DNA of 43,149 nucleotides from Rhodospirillales bacterium (GCA_947473305.1 CANJCB010000034.1:1-43149); one strand, 5' to 3'; shown: positions 16,291-24,809, counted from the first letter of the stretch. Made by a program: numbers and translations. The notes: generated from the letters alone by a model not told the origin.

Positions 16291-16989
16291 ATGTCGAAGC
16301 GCATCGCGATCATCCAGTCGAGCTACATTCCCTGGAGGGGATATTTCGACATTATCGGCAGCGTCGATGAATTCATCCTGTTCGACGATGTGCAGTTTAC
16401 CCGGCGCGATTGGCGCAATCGCAACCGGATCAAGACGCCCACCGGGACCCAATGGCTCACCATCCCGGTCGCGACCAAGGACAAATATTCCCAGCGCATC
16501 TGCGATACCGAGATCGCCGATCGGTCTTGGACACGCAAGCATTGGTCAGCGCTCCGACATAGCTATGCGCGAGCCCCGGCCTTCAAGGTTTTTGCCGATC
16601 GGATCGGGGATCTCTACGAGAAGGCTTCCGGCGAGGGGATGCTCTCGTCGGTCAATCGGCTGTTCCTCCAGGAGATCTGCTCGATCCTGGATATCGGCAC
16701 CCCCTTCGGCTGGTCGCCCGATTACCCTGGGACCGGCACCAAGACCGCGCGCCTCATCGAAATCTGCGAGGCGGTCGGCGCCGATTCCTATCTCAGCGGA
16801 CCTTCTGCAGCGGCCTATATCGAGCCGGAACTCTTCGCGGCCCATGGGATCAAGCTCGACTATATGGATTATTCAGGCTATCCGCCGTATCCCCAGCTCC
16901 ATGGTGAGTTCGATCCCTATGTCTCGATCCTGGACCTGCTGTTTCACCAGGGCGCCGATGCGCGTCGGCTCATGAAGCCGGTCCGATGA
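16291..16989 (+). CDS. wbqC: WbqC-like family protein
   Basis: 232 residues beginning at ATG 16291. The upstream in-frame ATG at 16246 is less likely because it lacks a ribosome-binding site. The sequence shows the WbqC family pattern: RIAIIQSSYIPWRGYFDII at the start, FILFDDVQFTRRDWRNRN, TIPVATKDKY and later SGPSAAAYIEPELF. Members occur in O-antigen and capsule loci and are proposed to be acyl/aminoacyl-transferases or ligases acting on sugar amino groups, but the biochemistry is poorly settled. Its stop overlaps the next methyltransferase start (ATGA). In this locus it could acylate the amino group installed by the WecE-like enzyme. Confidence 0.88.
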   Translation: MSKRIAIIQSSYIPWRGYFDIIGSVDEFILFDDVQFTRRDWRNRNRIKTPTGTQWLTIPVATKDKYSQRICDTEIADRSWTRKHWSALRHSYARAPAFKVFADRIGDLYEKASGEGMLSSVNRLFLQEICSILDIGTPFGWSPDYPGTGTKTARLIEICEAVGADSYLSGPSAAAYIEPELFAAHGIKLDYMDYSGYPPYPQLHGEFDPYVSILDLLFHQGADARRLMKPVR

Positions 16990-17624
16990 CGGGAAAACCG
17001 ATCGAAGAGGCTGTCGCCACCTATTATGCGGGGAAGCTTCAGCAGCACGGGCTGACGCCGCGCGGGGTGGATTGGAAAGACGCGGCATCCCAGGAATTGC
17101 GCTTTGCCCAACTCGCCCGTCTCTTTATCGAGCCTAAGGGTTCAGTGGCCGATTTCGGCTGCGGCTATGGTAGCTTTCTTCACTTCATGCGCGGCGCGGG
17201 CTTCGGTGGTGACTATCTGGGCCTCGATATCTCGCCCGAGATGGTTTCCGCGGCGCGGGATCATTGCAAAGGCATCGACGGTGCGGCCTTCGAGGTGGCT
17301 TCGACGGCGGACAGGCCGCGCGACTATGCGGTCGCCAGCGGGATCTTCAACGTGCGCCTCGCCTTCGAGAACGAGCCGTGGCTCCGTTATATTCATGAGA
17401 CGCTGGAGGCGATGGATCGCGCCTCGACCAATGGTTTTGCCTTCAACTGCCTCACCAGCTATTCCGACGCGGACAAGATGCGGCCGGATCTTTACTATGC
17501 GGACCCGCTGGCGCTCTTCGACCGCTGCAAGCGCCGCTATGGAAAGAACGTGGCTTTGCTGCACGACTACGGCCTTTACGAATTCACGATCCTCGTCCGC
17601 AAGGACGGCGGAGGCAAGTCATGA
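16986..17624 (+). CDS. SAM-dependent class I methyltransferase
   Basis: 212 residues. SAM motif I is VADFGCGYGSFLHFM (about residues 53-67), followed by YLGLDISPEMV. It resembles the methyltransferases that commonly accompany WbqC proteins in polysaccharide loci. Start and stop both overlap the neighbours by ATGA, so the WbqC-methyltransferase-NeuD trio is translationally coupled. The acceptor is unknown; a sugar nucleotide or a lipid-linked sugar is likely. Fourth methyltransferase in the locus. Confidence 0.85.
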   Translation: MTGKPIEEAVATYYAGKLQQHGLTPRGVDWKDAASQELRFAQLARLFIEPKGSVADFGCGYGSFLHFMRGAGFGGDYLGLDISPEMVSAARDHCKGIDGAAFEVASTADRPRDYAVASGIFNVRLAFENEPWLRYIHETLEAMDRASTNGFAFNCLTSYSDADKMRPDLYYADPLALFDRCKRRYGKNVALLHDYGLYEFTILVRKDGGGKS

Positions 17625-18286
17625 CCAAGCCGGTTGTCATCTTCGGCATGGGCGATATTGCCGAAATCGCACATTTCTATCTGACCCAGGACGCAGGTCG
17701 CGAAGTGGCGGCTTTTACGGTGGATGGGACTTACCTCAAAGCGCCCACGTTCAAGGGACTTCCCGCGGTTCCTTTCGAGGAGGTGGCGACCGCCTTCCCG
17801 CCTTCCGATCACGATTTCTTCGTGGCGGTCAGCTATACCGATCTAAACCGGTTGCGGGCGGCGAAATGCGCTGCCGCGATGGGTTTGGGATATGATCTCA
17901 TTTCCTACGTCAGTTCGAAGGCGACGGTCTGGTCGGATCTTTCGATCGGCCATAATTGCTTCATCTTCGAAGACAATACGATCCAGCCCTTTGTCCGTAT
18001 CGGCAACAACGTGACGCTCTGGAGCGGCAATCATATCGGCCATCATTCGGTGATCGAGGACGATTGCTTCCTGGCCTCCCATATCGTGGTCTCGGGCGGC
18101 GTGAGGGTCGGGCAGGGCTCCTTCCTGGGCGTGAACGCCACGCTGCGGGATCACATCAAGGTCGGGCAATACTGCGTGGTCGGCGCGGGCGCCATCCTGC
18201 TGGAGGACGCACCTGATTTCTCGGTCTATCGAGCCGTTTCGACCGAGCGGTCCAAGGTGCCGAGCACCAGGCTGCGCGGCATCTAG
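17621..18286 (+). CDS. NeuD/PglD-like sugar acyltransferase (left-handed beta-helix)
   Basis: 221 residues. The N-terminal Rossmann-like PglD_N domain starts with VVIFGMGDIAEIAHFYL. The C-terminal hexapeptide-repeat helix includes TIQPFVRIGNNVTLWSGNHIGH and FLGVNATLRDHIKVG. The His in NHIGHHS corresponds to the catalytic base of PglD-type enzymes. These transfer acetyl (or another acyl) from acyl-CoA to the amino group of UDP- or dTDP-amino sugars, which fits the WecE-like aminotransferase nearby. ATGA overlap with the upstream methyltransferase; two bases separate it from the next gene. Confidence 0.87.
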   Translation: MTKPVVIFGMGDIAEIAHFYLTQDAGREVAAFTVDGTYLKAPTFKGLPAVPFEEVATAFPPSDHDFFVAVSYTDLNRLRAAKCAAAMGLGYDLISYVSSKATVWSDLSIGHNCFIFEDNTIQPFVRIGNNVTLWSGNHIGHHSVIEDDCFLASHIVVSGGVRVGQGSFLGVNATLRDHIKVGQYCVVGAGAILLEDAPDFSVYRAVSTERSKVPSTRLRGI

Positions 18287-18288
18287 CG

Positions 18289-19071
18289 ATGCTTCCGCAA
18301 GCGGAACTCGACCGGGTCGTCTATGAGATCGAGACGCTTGGTTTCTCGGTGGTCGAAGGGGTGACCAATCCGGCGCTGACAAAGCGTCTTAGAGAGGGGC
18401 TCCTGGCGGCGATCGAGCGCGATCAGGCCGAATGGGGGCACCGGCCGCAGAAGAGCTACGATCTTATCCATAATCTCATCCTGCATGGCGGCCCCTTCCT
18501 GGAGATGCTCGACCATGCCGTGATGCATCAGGTCTTCGGCGCATTCCTGGGGCCGACAGCGATCCTCTACAACTATGGCTCGACTTTCCTGCTGCCCGGC
18601 GGAAATCCGGGCAGCCGCCGGATTCACGTGGATACGCCGCGTCTCATCCCGAATTATCATTCCGGGCTGATCATGACGCTCGCCCTCGACGACTTCACCG
18701 AGGAGAACGGGGCGACGCTCTATCTGCCGGGGTCTCAGACGATGAGCCAGCCCCCCAGCGAAGAAATGATGGAGCGGTTGGGGGTCAGTGTCGCGCGTGG
18801 GGCGGGAGCGGCGGTCTTCTTCAATCCGCGCTGTTTCCATCGGGCGAGCCCCAATAACACCGAGACGATTCGCTGCGGCCTCACCATCTTCGCGGTCAGG
18901 GCTTTTATGAAGCAGCGCTTCGATTTCCCGCGCATGATAACCCCGGAGATGCTGGAGACCTTGAGCCCCAAGGCCCGGCAATTTCTAGGCTTCGATGCAC
19001 GCGTGCCGGCGCATATGGGCGAGTTTTTCGTCGATGAACCGGACCGGCTCTACAAGGCGAACCAAGGCTGA
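18289..19071 (+). CDS. Phytanoyl-CoA dioxygenase-family Fe(II)/2-oxoglutarate oxygenase (second copy)
   Basis: 260 residues of the PhyH type, clearly different from the first copy at 8683. The facial triad is His-x-Asp in RIHVDTPR plus the distal His in PRCFHRASP, with TEENGATLYLPGSQ as the loop between and a probable 2-oxoglutarate-binding Arg in ETIRCGLTIF. The start (ATG 18289) follows the acyltransferase by two bases, and the stop overlaps the propeller protein start by one base. Having two such oxygenases in one glycan locus implies two oxidation steps or two substrates. The actual target is not known. Confidence 0.85.
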   Translation: MLPQAELDRVVYEIETLGFSVVEGVTNPALTKRLREGLLAAIERDQAEWGHRPQKSYDLIHNLILHGGPFLEMLDHAVMHQVFGAFLGPTAILYNYGSTFLLPGGNPGSRRIHVDTPRLIPNYHSGLIMTLALDDFTEENGATLYLPGSQTMSQPPSEEMMERLGVSVARGAGAAVFFNPRCFHRASPNNTETIRCGLTIFAVRAFMKQRFDFPRMITPEMLETLSPKARQFLGFDARVPAHMGEFFVDEPDRLYKANQG

Positions 19072-19976
19072 TGCGCTGGAAAAAGCTCGGGCAGGTTTTT
19101 TGCCCCCAGGATAATTTTCCCTGGATGAAGAGCCATGCGGCCAATCCCGTCGCCGAATCTCTCGGCGGCGATCTTTTCCGAATTTATTTCACTTGCCGAG
19201 ACGGGCAGAACCGATCCCACATCGCCAGCCTGGATCTCGATATAAACGATCCCCGCAAGCTTCTTCGTCTCGACGATGAACCGCTGTTGGGTCCGGGAAA
19301 GCTCGGGACCTTCGACGATAGCGGCGCCGCGCTGGGTTGCGTTCTCGATATAGGCGGGACGAAATTCCTCTATTATCTCGGATGGAATCTCGGCGTCACC
19401 GTCCCCTGGCGCAACAGCATCGGCCTTGCCGTCTTGCCGCCGGGCGAAAAGCGTTTCATGAGGGTTTCGGAGGCGCCGATCCTAGACCGTAATGCGCTGG
19501 ATCCATTTTCGCTCTCTTATCCTTGGGTGCTGCGCGAGGGGGGGCGATGGCGCATGTGGTACGGGTCGAACCTTTCCTGGGGGGTGGACCAGCGGGATAT
19601 GGACCATGTGATCAAATATGCGGAATCGGCGGATGGTTTCGCTTGGACGCCCACGGGGCGCATCTCCATCGGCCTGGAGCCTCCGGGCGAATATGCGGTG
19701 GCGAAGCCTTGCGTGCTCCGGGACAGGGATTGCTATCGGATGTGGTATGCGCATCGGGGGCCTGCCTATCGCATCGGCTATGCCGAATCTCCGGACGGTC
19801 TCGACTGGCGTCGGAAGGATGAGAATGTCGGGATCGACGTTGCAGAAGAGGGCTGGGACAGCGGCATGATCGAATATGCCTCGGTCTTCGATCACGGTGG
19901 CCAGCGTTACATGCTGTATAATGGCGCCCGTTATGGGGCTACAGGCTTCGGGCTCGCGATGCTCGAGCAACCCTGA
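19071..19976 (+). CDS. Five-bladed beta-propeller, glycoside hydrolase family 43/32-like protein
   Basis: 301 residues without a signal peptide. Repeated blade motifs of the GH43/GH32/GH130 clan are visible: FRIYFTCRDGQNRSHIASLDLD, WRMWYGSN, IKYAESADGFAWTP, YRMWYAHRG and IGYAESPDGLDW. A possible acid residue lies in SGMIEYASVFDHGG. Similar cytoplasmic proteins occur inside polysaccharide loci and may be glycan phosphorylases, hydrolases or sugar-binding proteins with a lost active site. The start overlaps the previous stop by one base, so it belongs to the same transcript. The assignment is fold-level only. Confidence 0.75.
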   Translation: MRWKKLGQVFCPQDNFPWMKSHAANPVAESLGGDLFRIYFTCRDGQNRSHIASLDLDINDPRKLLRLDDEPLLGPGKLGTFDDSGAALGCVLDIGGTKFLYYLGWNLGVTVPWRNSIGLAVLPPGEKRFMRVSEAPILDRNALDPFSLSYPWVLREGGRWRMWYGSNLSWGVDQRDMDHVIKYAESADGFAWTPTGRISIGLEPPGEYAVAKPCVLRDRDCYRMWYAHRGPAYRIGYAESPDGLDWRRKDENVGIDVAEEGWDSGMIEYASVFDHGGQRYMLYNGARYGATGFGLAMLEQP

Positions 19977-19994
19977 CCGCCGCCCGGGGAAAAG

Positions 19995-20957
19995 ATGGTG
20001 AGATCCGCCGATAATCCTATTGAGCTCAGCATCGTCGTGCCGGTCTATGGCTGTGCCGACTGCCTGGTCCCGCTTCATGCCAGGGTCATGGAGGCGGCAG
20101 CCCAGGCCGTGCCCGCCGACCGGATCGAACTCATTCTGGTCGACGATTGCGGTCCTGACAATTCCTGGCAGGTGATCGAGCATCTTGCTCGCAAGGATCC
20201 AAGGGTGCGGGGCGTTCGGTTGAGCCGGAATTTCGGCCAGCATATGGCGATCACCGCCGGTCTCGCTCAGGCGCGAGGCGCCTGGACCATGGTCATGGAT
20301 TGCGACCTCCAGGACCCGCCCGAGTTGATCCCCGCCTTCTACGCCAAGGCTCGGGAAGGCTCCGATATCGTTCTGGGGCGTCGCATCACCCGGAACCATG
20401 GAGCCTTCCGGAAGGCCGCCGCCGCCGTTTATTTTCGCCTGTTGAGCAGCTTGTCGGGCGAGCACATCAATGGGGCTTACGGAACCTTCAGCATTCTGTC
20501 GCGGCAGGTGGTGCAGGAGTTCCTGAAATTCCAGGATCGCGACCGGCATTATCTTTTCATCGTTCACTGGCTGGGCTTTCGCCGCAGCGAGATCGACTAC
20601 GAGTTGTCGGAGCGCTTCGCCGGTCGTTCGTCCTACAGTCTGGCGCTCCTGATCCGTCACGCGGTCGACGGTCTTTTTTTCCAGACGACGCGGCTCCTGC
20701 ATTGGATCGTCTACACGGGGTTGGGAATAGCGGCCTTGGGCTTCCTGGCCGCATTTTTCTTCATCTACCGTTACCTTGTCGGGACGATGCTGCCGGGCTG
20801 GACCTCATTGATCGTGGTGCTCCTCATCATGAGCGGAATCACTCTCGTGAGCATCGGCGGCCTAGGCCTGTTCGTTGCCCGCATGTTCGAGCAGGTGAAG
20901 GCAAGGCCGCTTTTTATCGTGGCGGAAAATATCGGCGGGGAGGGCGAGGCCGGCTAG
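19995..20957 (+). CDS. Polyprenyl-phosphate glycosyltransferase, GT2 (GtrB/ArnC/DPM-like)
   Basis: 320 residues. The catalytic GT-A domain has LSIVVPVYG, LVDDCGPDNSW and the metal-binding DCDLQDPPE. The central part has RNFGQHMAITAGL and ends in ERFAGRSSYSL, as in the DPMS/GtrB group. Two C-terminal membrane helices (about 235-262 and 270-300) anchor it. It should transfer a sugar from a nucleotide donor to undecaprenyl phosphate at the cytoplasmic face, providing the substrate for the ArnE-like flippase and the GT-C enzyme at 11577. Last gene of the plus-strand block, 18 bases after the propeller gene. Confidence 0.9.
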   Translation: MVRSADNPIELSIVVPVYGCADCLVPLHARVMEAAAQAVPADRIELILVDDCGPDNSWQVIEHLARKDPRVRGVRLSRNFGQHMAITAGLAQARGAWTMVMDCDLQDPPELIPAFYAKAREGSDIVLGRRITRNHGAFRKAAAAVYFRLLSSLSGEHINGAYGTFSILSRQVVQEFLKFQDRDRHYLFIVHWLGFRRSEIDYELSERFAGRSSYSLALLIRHAVDGLFFQTTRLLHWIVYTGLGIAALGFLAAFFFIYRYLVGTMLPGWTSLIVVLLIMSGITLVSIGGLGLFVARMFEQVKARPLFIVAENIGGEGEAG

Positions 20958-20986
20958 ATCGGCACCAGGGCGGATCCGAAGCCAAG

Positions 20987-22024
20987 TCAAGAACCCTTGA
21001 CCGCGCAGATCCCCTTGAGCGCGGTCCACTGGTCAGCCGCCAGGGCCGGCGTGGCGTCGCCGATTTTCTCCCCGCGGGCGAGGGTGGAGCGTTCCTTAAG
21101 GTCCGGATGGGACATCAGGAACGGCGGCAGCCCGCCCCTGGAATCATGTTCGGCGAGGCGGTCGAAGAAATCGGCGAAGCCGCTGGTGGCGATATGGGCG
21201 CCGCGCAGCAGTTCGATCGCGCCGGCATCGGCCTCGGCTTCCATGCTCCGGGTGAAGGATTGGCCCAGGGCGAACTGGCCCAGGTTGCCGATGCCGCTGC
21301 CCCCGGTGGCGATCTCGAAAAGCAGCGACATGCCGGAAGAGGCGACGAGACCCTTCAGGGAATGCCGCTTGAAGCTGTGTGTCATCTCATGGGCCAGCAC
21401 GCCGGCAAGCTCGTCTGAGGATCGAGCCTGATCGAGCAGGCCGCGCAGGATGACGATCTGTCCTCCGGGCAGCGCGAAGGCGTTGACCAGGGAGAAGTCC
21501 ACGACCCGGACCGAGAGCGGCATATCCCTATGGGATGTGGAGAGCTTCCCGGTGAGGTCGTCGAGCGCTGCGACGCCGGCCGGGGTGCCGCAATATTTCC
21601 AGGGAACGGTCGCGAGCAGATTGTCGCCGATCTTTCGCTCGGTTTCGAAAGGGACAAGGTCGACGATGGCGGAGGCGATCGCCGGCAGAGCCCACCAAAG
21701 CCCGCCTCCCGCTAGAGCGAAAAGGACGGCGGCCGTCACGGCGTATCGGAGGGCCTTCCCCCGTTCCCGGAAAAGTCCGGGAGCCGCGGCGCGTAAGGCC
21801 GCGGGGAAGGCTTGATCGTCGACGGTCAGCCTCTGCTCGCCCCAGGCGAGCCTGACCGGCCCCCGCCGGGATTCGTCTTCGATCAGGGACAGCGCCGCAT
21901 AGCGCCAGGGGGCTATGTCGTCGGAGAAGGCGATCCCGTCCGGCCCGAGCGTAATCTTGACCCGCCGTTGGCTGGCGCTCCGCCCCTCCGCGAGGCGGGC
22001 ATCGAAGGTTCGGGCGTCGCTCAG
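20987..22024 (-). CDS. M48-family metallopeptidase, membrane-anchored, probable CTG start
   Basis: The zinc motif is HEMTH and the third ligand Glu lies in SMEAEADAGA, as in M48 (BepA/HtpX-like) peptidases. One membrane helix precedes the protease domain (AVTAAVLFALAGGGLWWALP). The first canonical start is GTG 21739, which would begin inside that helix. The frame is open for a further 95 codons up to CTG 22024, coding for SDARTFDARLAEGRSASQRRV and then a beta-rich region with ALSLIED and GEQRLTVDD, the N-terminal domain I recall in M48 proteins paired with DUF898. The CTG overlaps the DUF898 stop, so the true start is probably there, giving about 345 residues. Confidence 0.8.
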   Translation of the reverse strand: MSDARTFDARLAEGRSASQRRVKITLGPDGIAFSDDIAPWRYAALSLIEDESRRGPVRLAWGEQRLTVDDQAFPAALRAAAPGLFRERGKALRYAVTAAVLFALAGGGLWWALPAIASAIVDLVPFETERKIGDNLLATVPWKYCGTPAGVAALDDLTGKLSTSHRDMPLSVRVVDFSLVNAFALPGGQIVILRGLLDQARSSDELAGVLAHEMTHSFKRHSLKGLVASSGMSLLFEIATGGSGIGNLGQFALGQSFTRSMEAEADAGAIELLRGAHIATSGFADFFDRLAEHDSRGGLPPFLMSHPDLKERSTLARGEKIGDATPALAADQWTALKGICAVKGS

Positions 22025-23172
22025 GCGAAACCTGTCGTGTCGAGGAGTTGCAGCAGCCCTTCGCCCCCCTCCTTCTGGCGCCGTCCCGGCTGCTGGGTCA
22101 AAACGTCGAGCGCGGCCCGGCCGACCACCATCACGTTACGGCAGACGAAGCGCAACTCCCGGTGCGCGAGGAAGGCCGATCCCATCCCCAGGGTCAGCAA
22201 CATGACGAGGGCATTGCCGAAATAGAGGCGGAACAGTCGCCAAAACCGGATGTTTGCAACGAAGCGGACCTCTCCCAAGGCGGTGCCGCCTGCCAGATAA
22301 CGCATCGTCCGCATCCGGAAATAGAGCCCCGAGAACCCCATCGCAACCATCACCAACAGCCAGAGAATCACGATGGCCGCCGCGAAGGCGGAGAGTGCCG
22401 CGCGATCTTCCGACAGGCCCCGTCCGAGATTATCGAGCGCCTCAATGCCGGATGACTGGCCGCCGCTCAAGGCCATCATGGTCGCCAGCACGGCGATGAT
22501 GCAGATCGCAACCAGGCTGGCGATCGCGCAGGCATAGACCACAAGCCAGGGTTTCAAGAGGTGGCGGCCGCTGCCTTCGTAAGAGAATTGCCGGTCGCCC
22601 AGGCCGGTATTGTTCATTTCGTACCGCCAGAGGCTGACAAGCTGCCAGGGGACCGCCAGGCCGAGGGTCAGGGGGATGAGCAGGAAATATTTGAAGTTGA
22701 TGAGCGCATAGGTCACCGACGAACCATCGAGCCCGCCCCGGATCCCACGCCAGAGGGTCCGGGTAAGCCGGTAGCGCCGTCCCCCGTAGCGACCGACCTG
22801 GATCAGGAAGAGGAAAAGCAGCAGGACCGCGTAGTGAAGGATGGCGGTCAGGATGAATGATCCCCCCAGCAATTCCATCACACCCGGCAAGGCGAGCAGG
22901 GGAACCAGCACGACCAGCGCCACGAGAAAGCGGCGGAAGAGCTCGCCGCCGGTCCCATCGTATTCGAAGCGGTCGCCATTGAGGCTCACCCGGCTCCACA
23001 GATATTTGCGGATGCGGGTGCGGCCCCAGAAACGATAGAAACCCAGCGTGATGAGCGATAGCAGGGCGGTCTTCAGCCAGAGGCCGAACAGCTCTCCGGT
23101 ACGACCGTCATAAACGAGGAGCGCCTCGCTATCTTGGGTGAATATTCCAGAACTCCCATCGCTTGCGGCCAT
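22021..23172 (-). CDS. DUF898 (YjgN-family) membrane protein
   Basis: 383 residues with about six to eight membrane helices. It contains the YjgN/DUF898 signatures YDGRTGELFGLWLKTALLSL, TLGFYRFWGRTRIRKYLWS, GDRFEYDGTGGELF and the repeated FRMRTMRYLAGGTAL. The molecular function is not established in any family member I know of. The pairing with a downstream M48 peptidase, here by direct overlap, is recurrent in proteobacteria and implies a joint envelope role. The 162 bases upstream separate it from the divergent bactofilin gene. Confidence 0.9.
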   Translation of the reverse strand: MAASDGSSGIFTQDSEALLVYDGRTGELFGLWLKTALLSLITLGFYRFWGRTRIRKYLWSRVSLNGDRFEYDGTGGELFRRFLVALVVLVPLLALPGVMELLGGSFILTAILHYAVLLLFLFLIQVGRYGGRRYRLTRTLWRGIRGGLDGSSVTYALINFKYFLLIPLTLGLAVPWQLVSLWRYEMNNTGLGDRQFSYEGSGRHLLKPWLVVYACAIASLVAICIIAVLATMMALSGGQSSGIEALDNLGRGLSEDRAALSAFAAAIVILWLLVMVAMGFSGLYFRMRTMRYLAGGTALGEVRFVANIRFWRLFRLYFGNALVMLLTLGMGSAFLAHRELRFVCRNVMVVGRAALDVLTQQPGRRQKEGGEGLLQLLDTTGFA

Positions 23173-23334
23173 CTATTCCCCCCGGAGGCGACCGGTGGAA
23201 GCATAACCGAAGGTGTGTAAAGGGCATGAAGAAAAACTCGATTTGAGAACGCCCTATTTTGCTTCTAAACGCAAAGCGGGAACCGGGGTAGGATCACCTT
23301 GCCTGCCCCGTCATGCGCATAGGAGATCTTTCAC

Positions 23335-23856
23335 GTGAATACCCCGCAACCTGGTTTCCCCGCCGCCCCGGCGGGTGGTGTGCCTGCTTCTGGCCTTGCG
23401 GCCCCCAATCTCGGCGGCCCCGGACTTGCGGCGAGCGGCCTTTCCGCCTCCTCGATGCTCGCATCGGCGGCGAAGCCTGCGGCGCCGGCGGCAACGGATC
23501 CCGGTCCGCGCAAGCTTATCGTCGGGCCGGGGATCAGCGTCTCCGGCGAGATCAACTCCTGTGATCTCCTGGTCATCGAGGGCACCGTCAAGGCGGACAT
23601 CGTCGCATGCAAGGAGCTTCAGGTTGCGGAAGCCGGGTATCTCACTGGCACGGCGCAGGTCTCGGGTGCCGAGATCCAGGGCCGTTTCGAAGGTGAGCTC
23701 AATGTGGACGGCCGGCTCTATGTGAGGGCCAGCGGCAATATTTCGGGCAAGGTCCGCTATCGGCAGCTCGAAGTGGAGCGCGGCGGCAGAATTTCCGGCG
23801 ACCTGCAATCCAAGGACGAGGAGAAGAGCTCGGAGGCGATTCCGCTCCGAGCCTAG
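23335..23856 (+). CDS. bacA: Bactofilin (polymer-forming cytoskeletal protein)
   Basis: 173 residues from GTG 23335, with AGGAGA about nine bases upstream. The first 55 residues are a Pro/Ala/Gly-rich low-complexity tail. The bactofilin beta-helix core follows (LIVGPGISVSGEINSCDLLVIEGTVKADI to VRYRQLEVERGGRISGDL). Bactofilins polymerise without nucleotide into membrane-associated filaments that localise envelope enzymes. The closeness to an M48 peptidase and, 15 kb away, a lytic transglycosylase may be chance. The symbol follows Caulobacter naming and does not imply orthology. The 3' end is 11 bases from the convergent aldo/keto reductase. Confidence 0.9.
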   Translation: MNTPQPGFPAAPAGGVPASGLAAPNLGGPGLAASGLSASSMLASAAKPAAPAATDPGPRKLIVGPGISVSGEINSCDLLVIEGTVKADIVACKELQVAEAGYLTGTAQVSGAEIQGRFEGELNVDGRLYVRASGNISGKVRYRQLEVERGGRISGDLQSKDEEKSSEAIPLRA

Positions 23857-23873
23857 AGCCTCCCTGTCTAGGC
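23851..23873. terminator. Possible short hairpin spanning two convergent stop codons
   Basis: GCCTAG (23851-23856) and CTAGGC (23868-23873) form a six-base-pair stem with an 11-base loop. Both TAG stop codons lie inside the stem. There is no U-tract, so a terminator role is weak. Confidence 0.3.
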
Positions 23874-24809
23874 GCTCGCCTTGTCGAGGAGCGCGATGGA
23901 ACCCTGATCGAGGTCGAGTCGCGTGGCCGCCACCAGTTCCTCGAATTGGGCAAGGCTGGTGGCGCTGGCGATCGGCGCCGCGATGGAGGGGCGAGCCGCG
24001 AGCCAGGCCAGTGCCACCTTGGCGGGCGTGGTTTTCAACTCCGCGGAAACTTGATCCAGCGCGGCGAGGATGCGTAAACCCCGTGGGGTGAGTTTGGATT
24101 TCATGCCCTGGCCGCGGGCGCTTTTGCCGAAATCGGCCTCGGACCGATACTTCCCCGTGAGGAAGCCGCTCGCCAAGGCGTAATAGGGGATGACCCCGAT
24201 CTCTTCCTTGACGCAAAGGCCTTGGAGCTTCTCCTCGAAGTCCGCGCGATCGTAGAGGTTGTAGAGCGGTTGCAGCGTCTCGTAGCGCGGCCAGCCGTTC
24301 CGACGGCTGGCCTCCAGCGCCTCGGCCAGGCGCCCGGCGTCATAGTTGGAGGCGCCGAGCACCCTTACCTTCCCCTGTTTGACCAAGGTGGCGAAGGCCT
24401 CCATGGTCTCGTCGAGCGGCGTATCCGCGTCGTCCTGATGGGCCTGGTAGAGATCGATACGGTCGGTCTGAAGCCGCCGGAGCGAGGCTTCCACCTCCGC
24501 GATAATATAACTTCTGGCGAGGCCCTTCTCGGTCGGGCTCATCTGCATCCCGACCTTGGTGGCGAGCACGATCCGGTCGCGTTTGCCACTGCGCCTCAGC
24601 CAATTGCCGATGATCGTCTCGGATTCGCCGCCCTTGTTGCCGGGCGCCCATTTCGAATAGACGTCGGCCGTATCCACTAGGTTGAAGCCCGCATCGACGA
24701 AGGCGTCGAGGAGCTTGAAGGACTGGGCCTCGTCGATCGTCCAGCCGAAGACATTGCCGCCGAAAGCGAGCGGCGCGACTTCGATCCCGCTGCGACCCAG
24801 TTTTCTCAT
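23868..24809 (-). CDS. Aldo/keto reductase
   Basis: 313 residues from ATG 24809; the frame is open further upstream but the family starts at MRKLGRSGIEV. The catalytic tetrad is visible: Asp and Tyr in VDTADVYS, Lys in LATKVGM and His in YQAHQDD. The NADPH-binding C-terminal segment includes ALASGFLTGKY and PIASATSLAQ. It reduces aldehydes or ketones with NADPH and its substrate is unknown. It has no functional link to its neighbours that I can see. Divergent from the SPFH gene across 156 bases. Confidence 0.92.
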   Translation of the reverse strand: MRKLGRSGIEVAPLAFGGNVFGWTIDEAQSFKLLDAFVDAGFNLVDTADVYSKWAPGNKGGESETIIGNWLRRSGKRDRIVLATKVGMQMSPTEKGLARSYIIAEVEASLRRLQTDRIDLYQAHQDDADTPLDETMEAFATLVKQGKVRVLGASNYDAGRLAEALEASRRNGWPRYETLQPLYNLYDRADFEEKLQGLCVKEEIGVIPYYALASGFLTGKYRSEADFGKSARGQGMKSKLTPRGLRILAALDQVSAELKTTPAKVALAWLAARPSIAAPIASATSLAQFEELVAATRLDLDQGSIALLDKASA

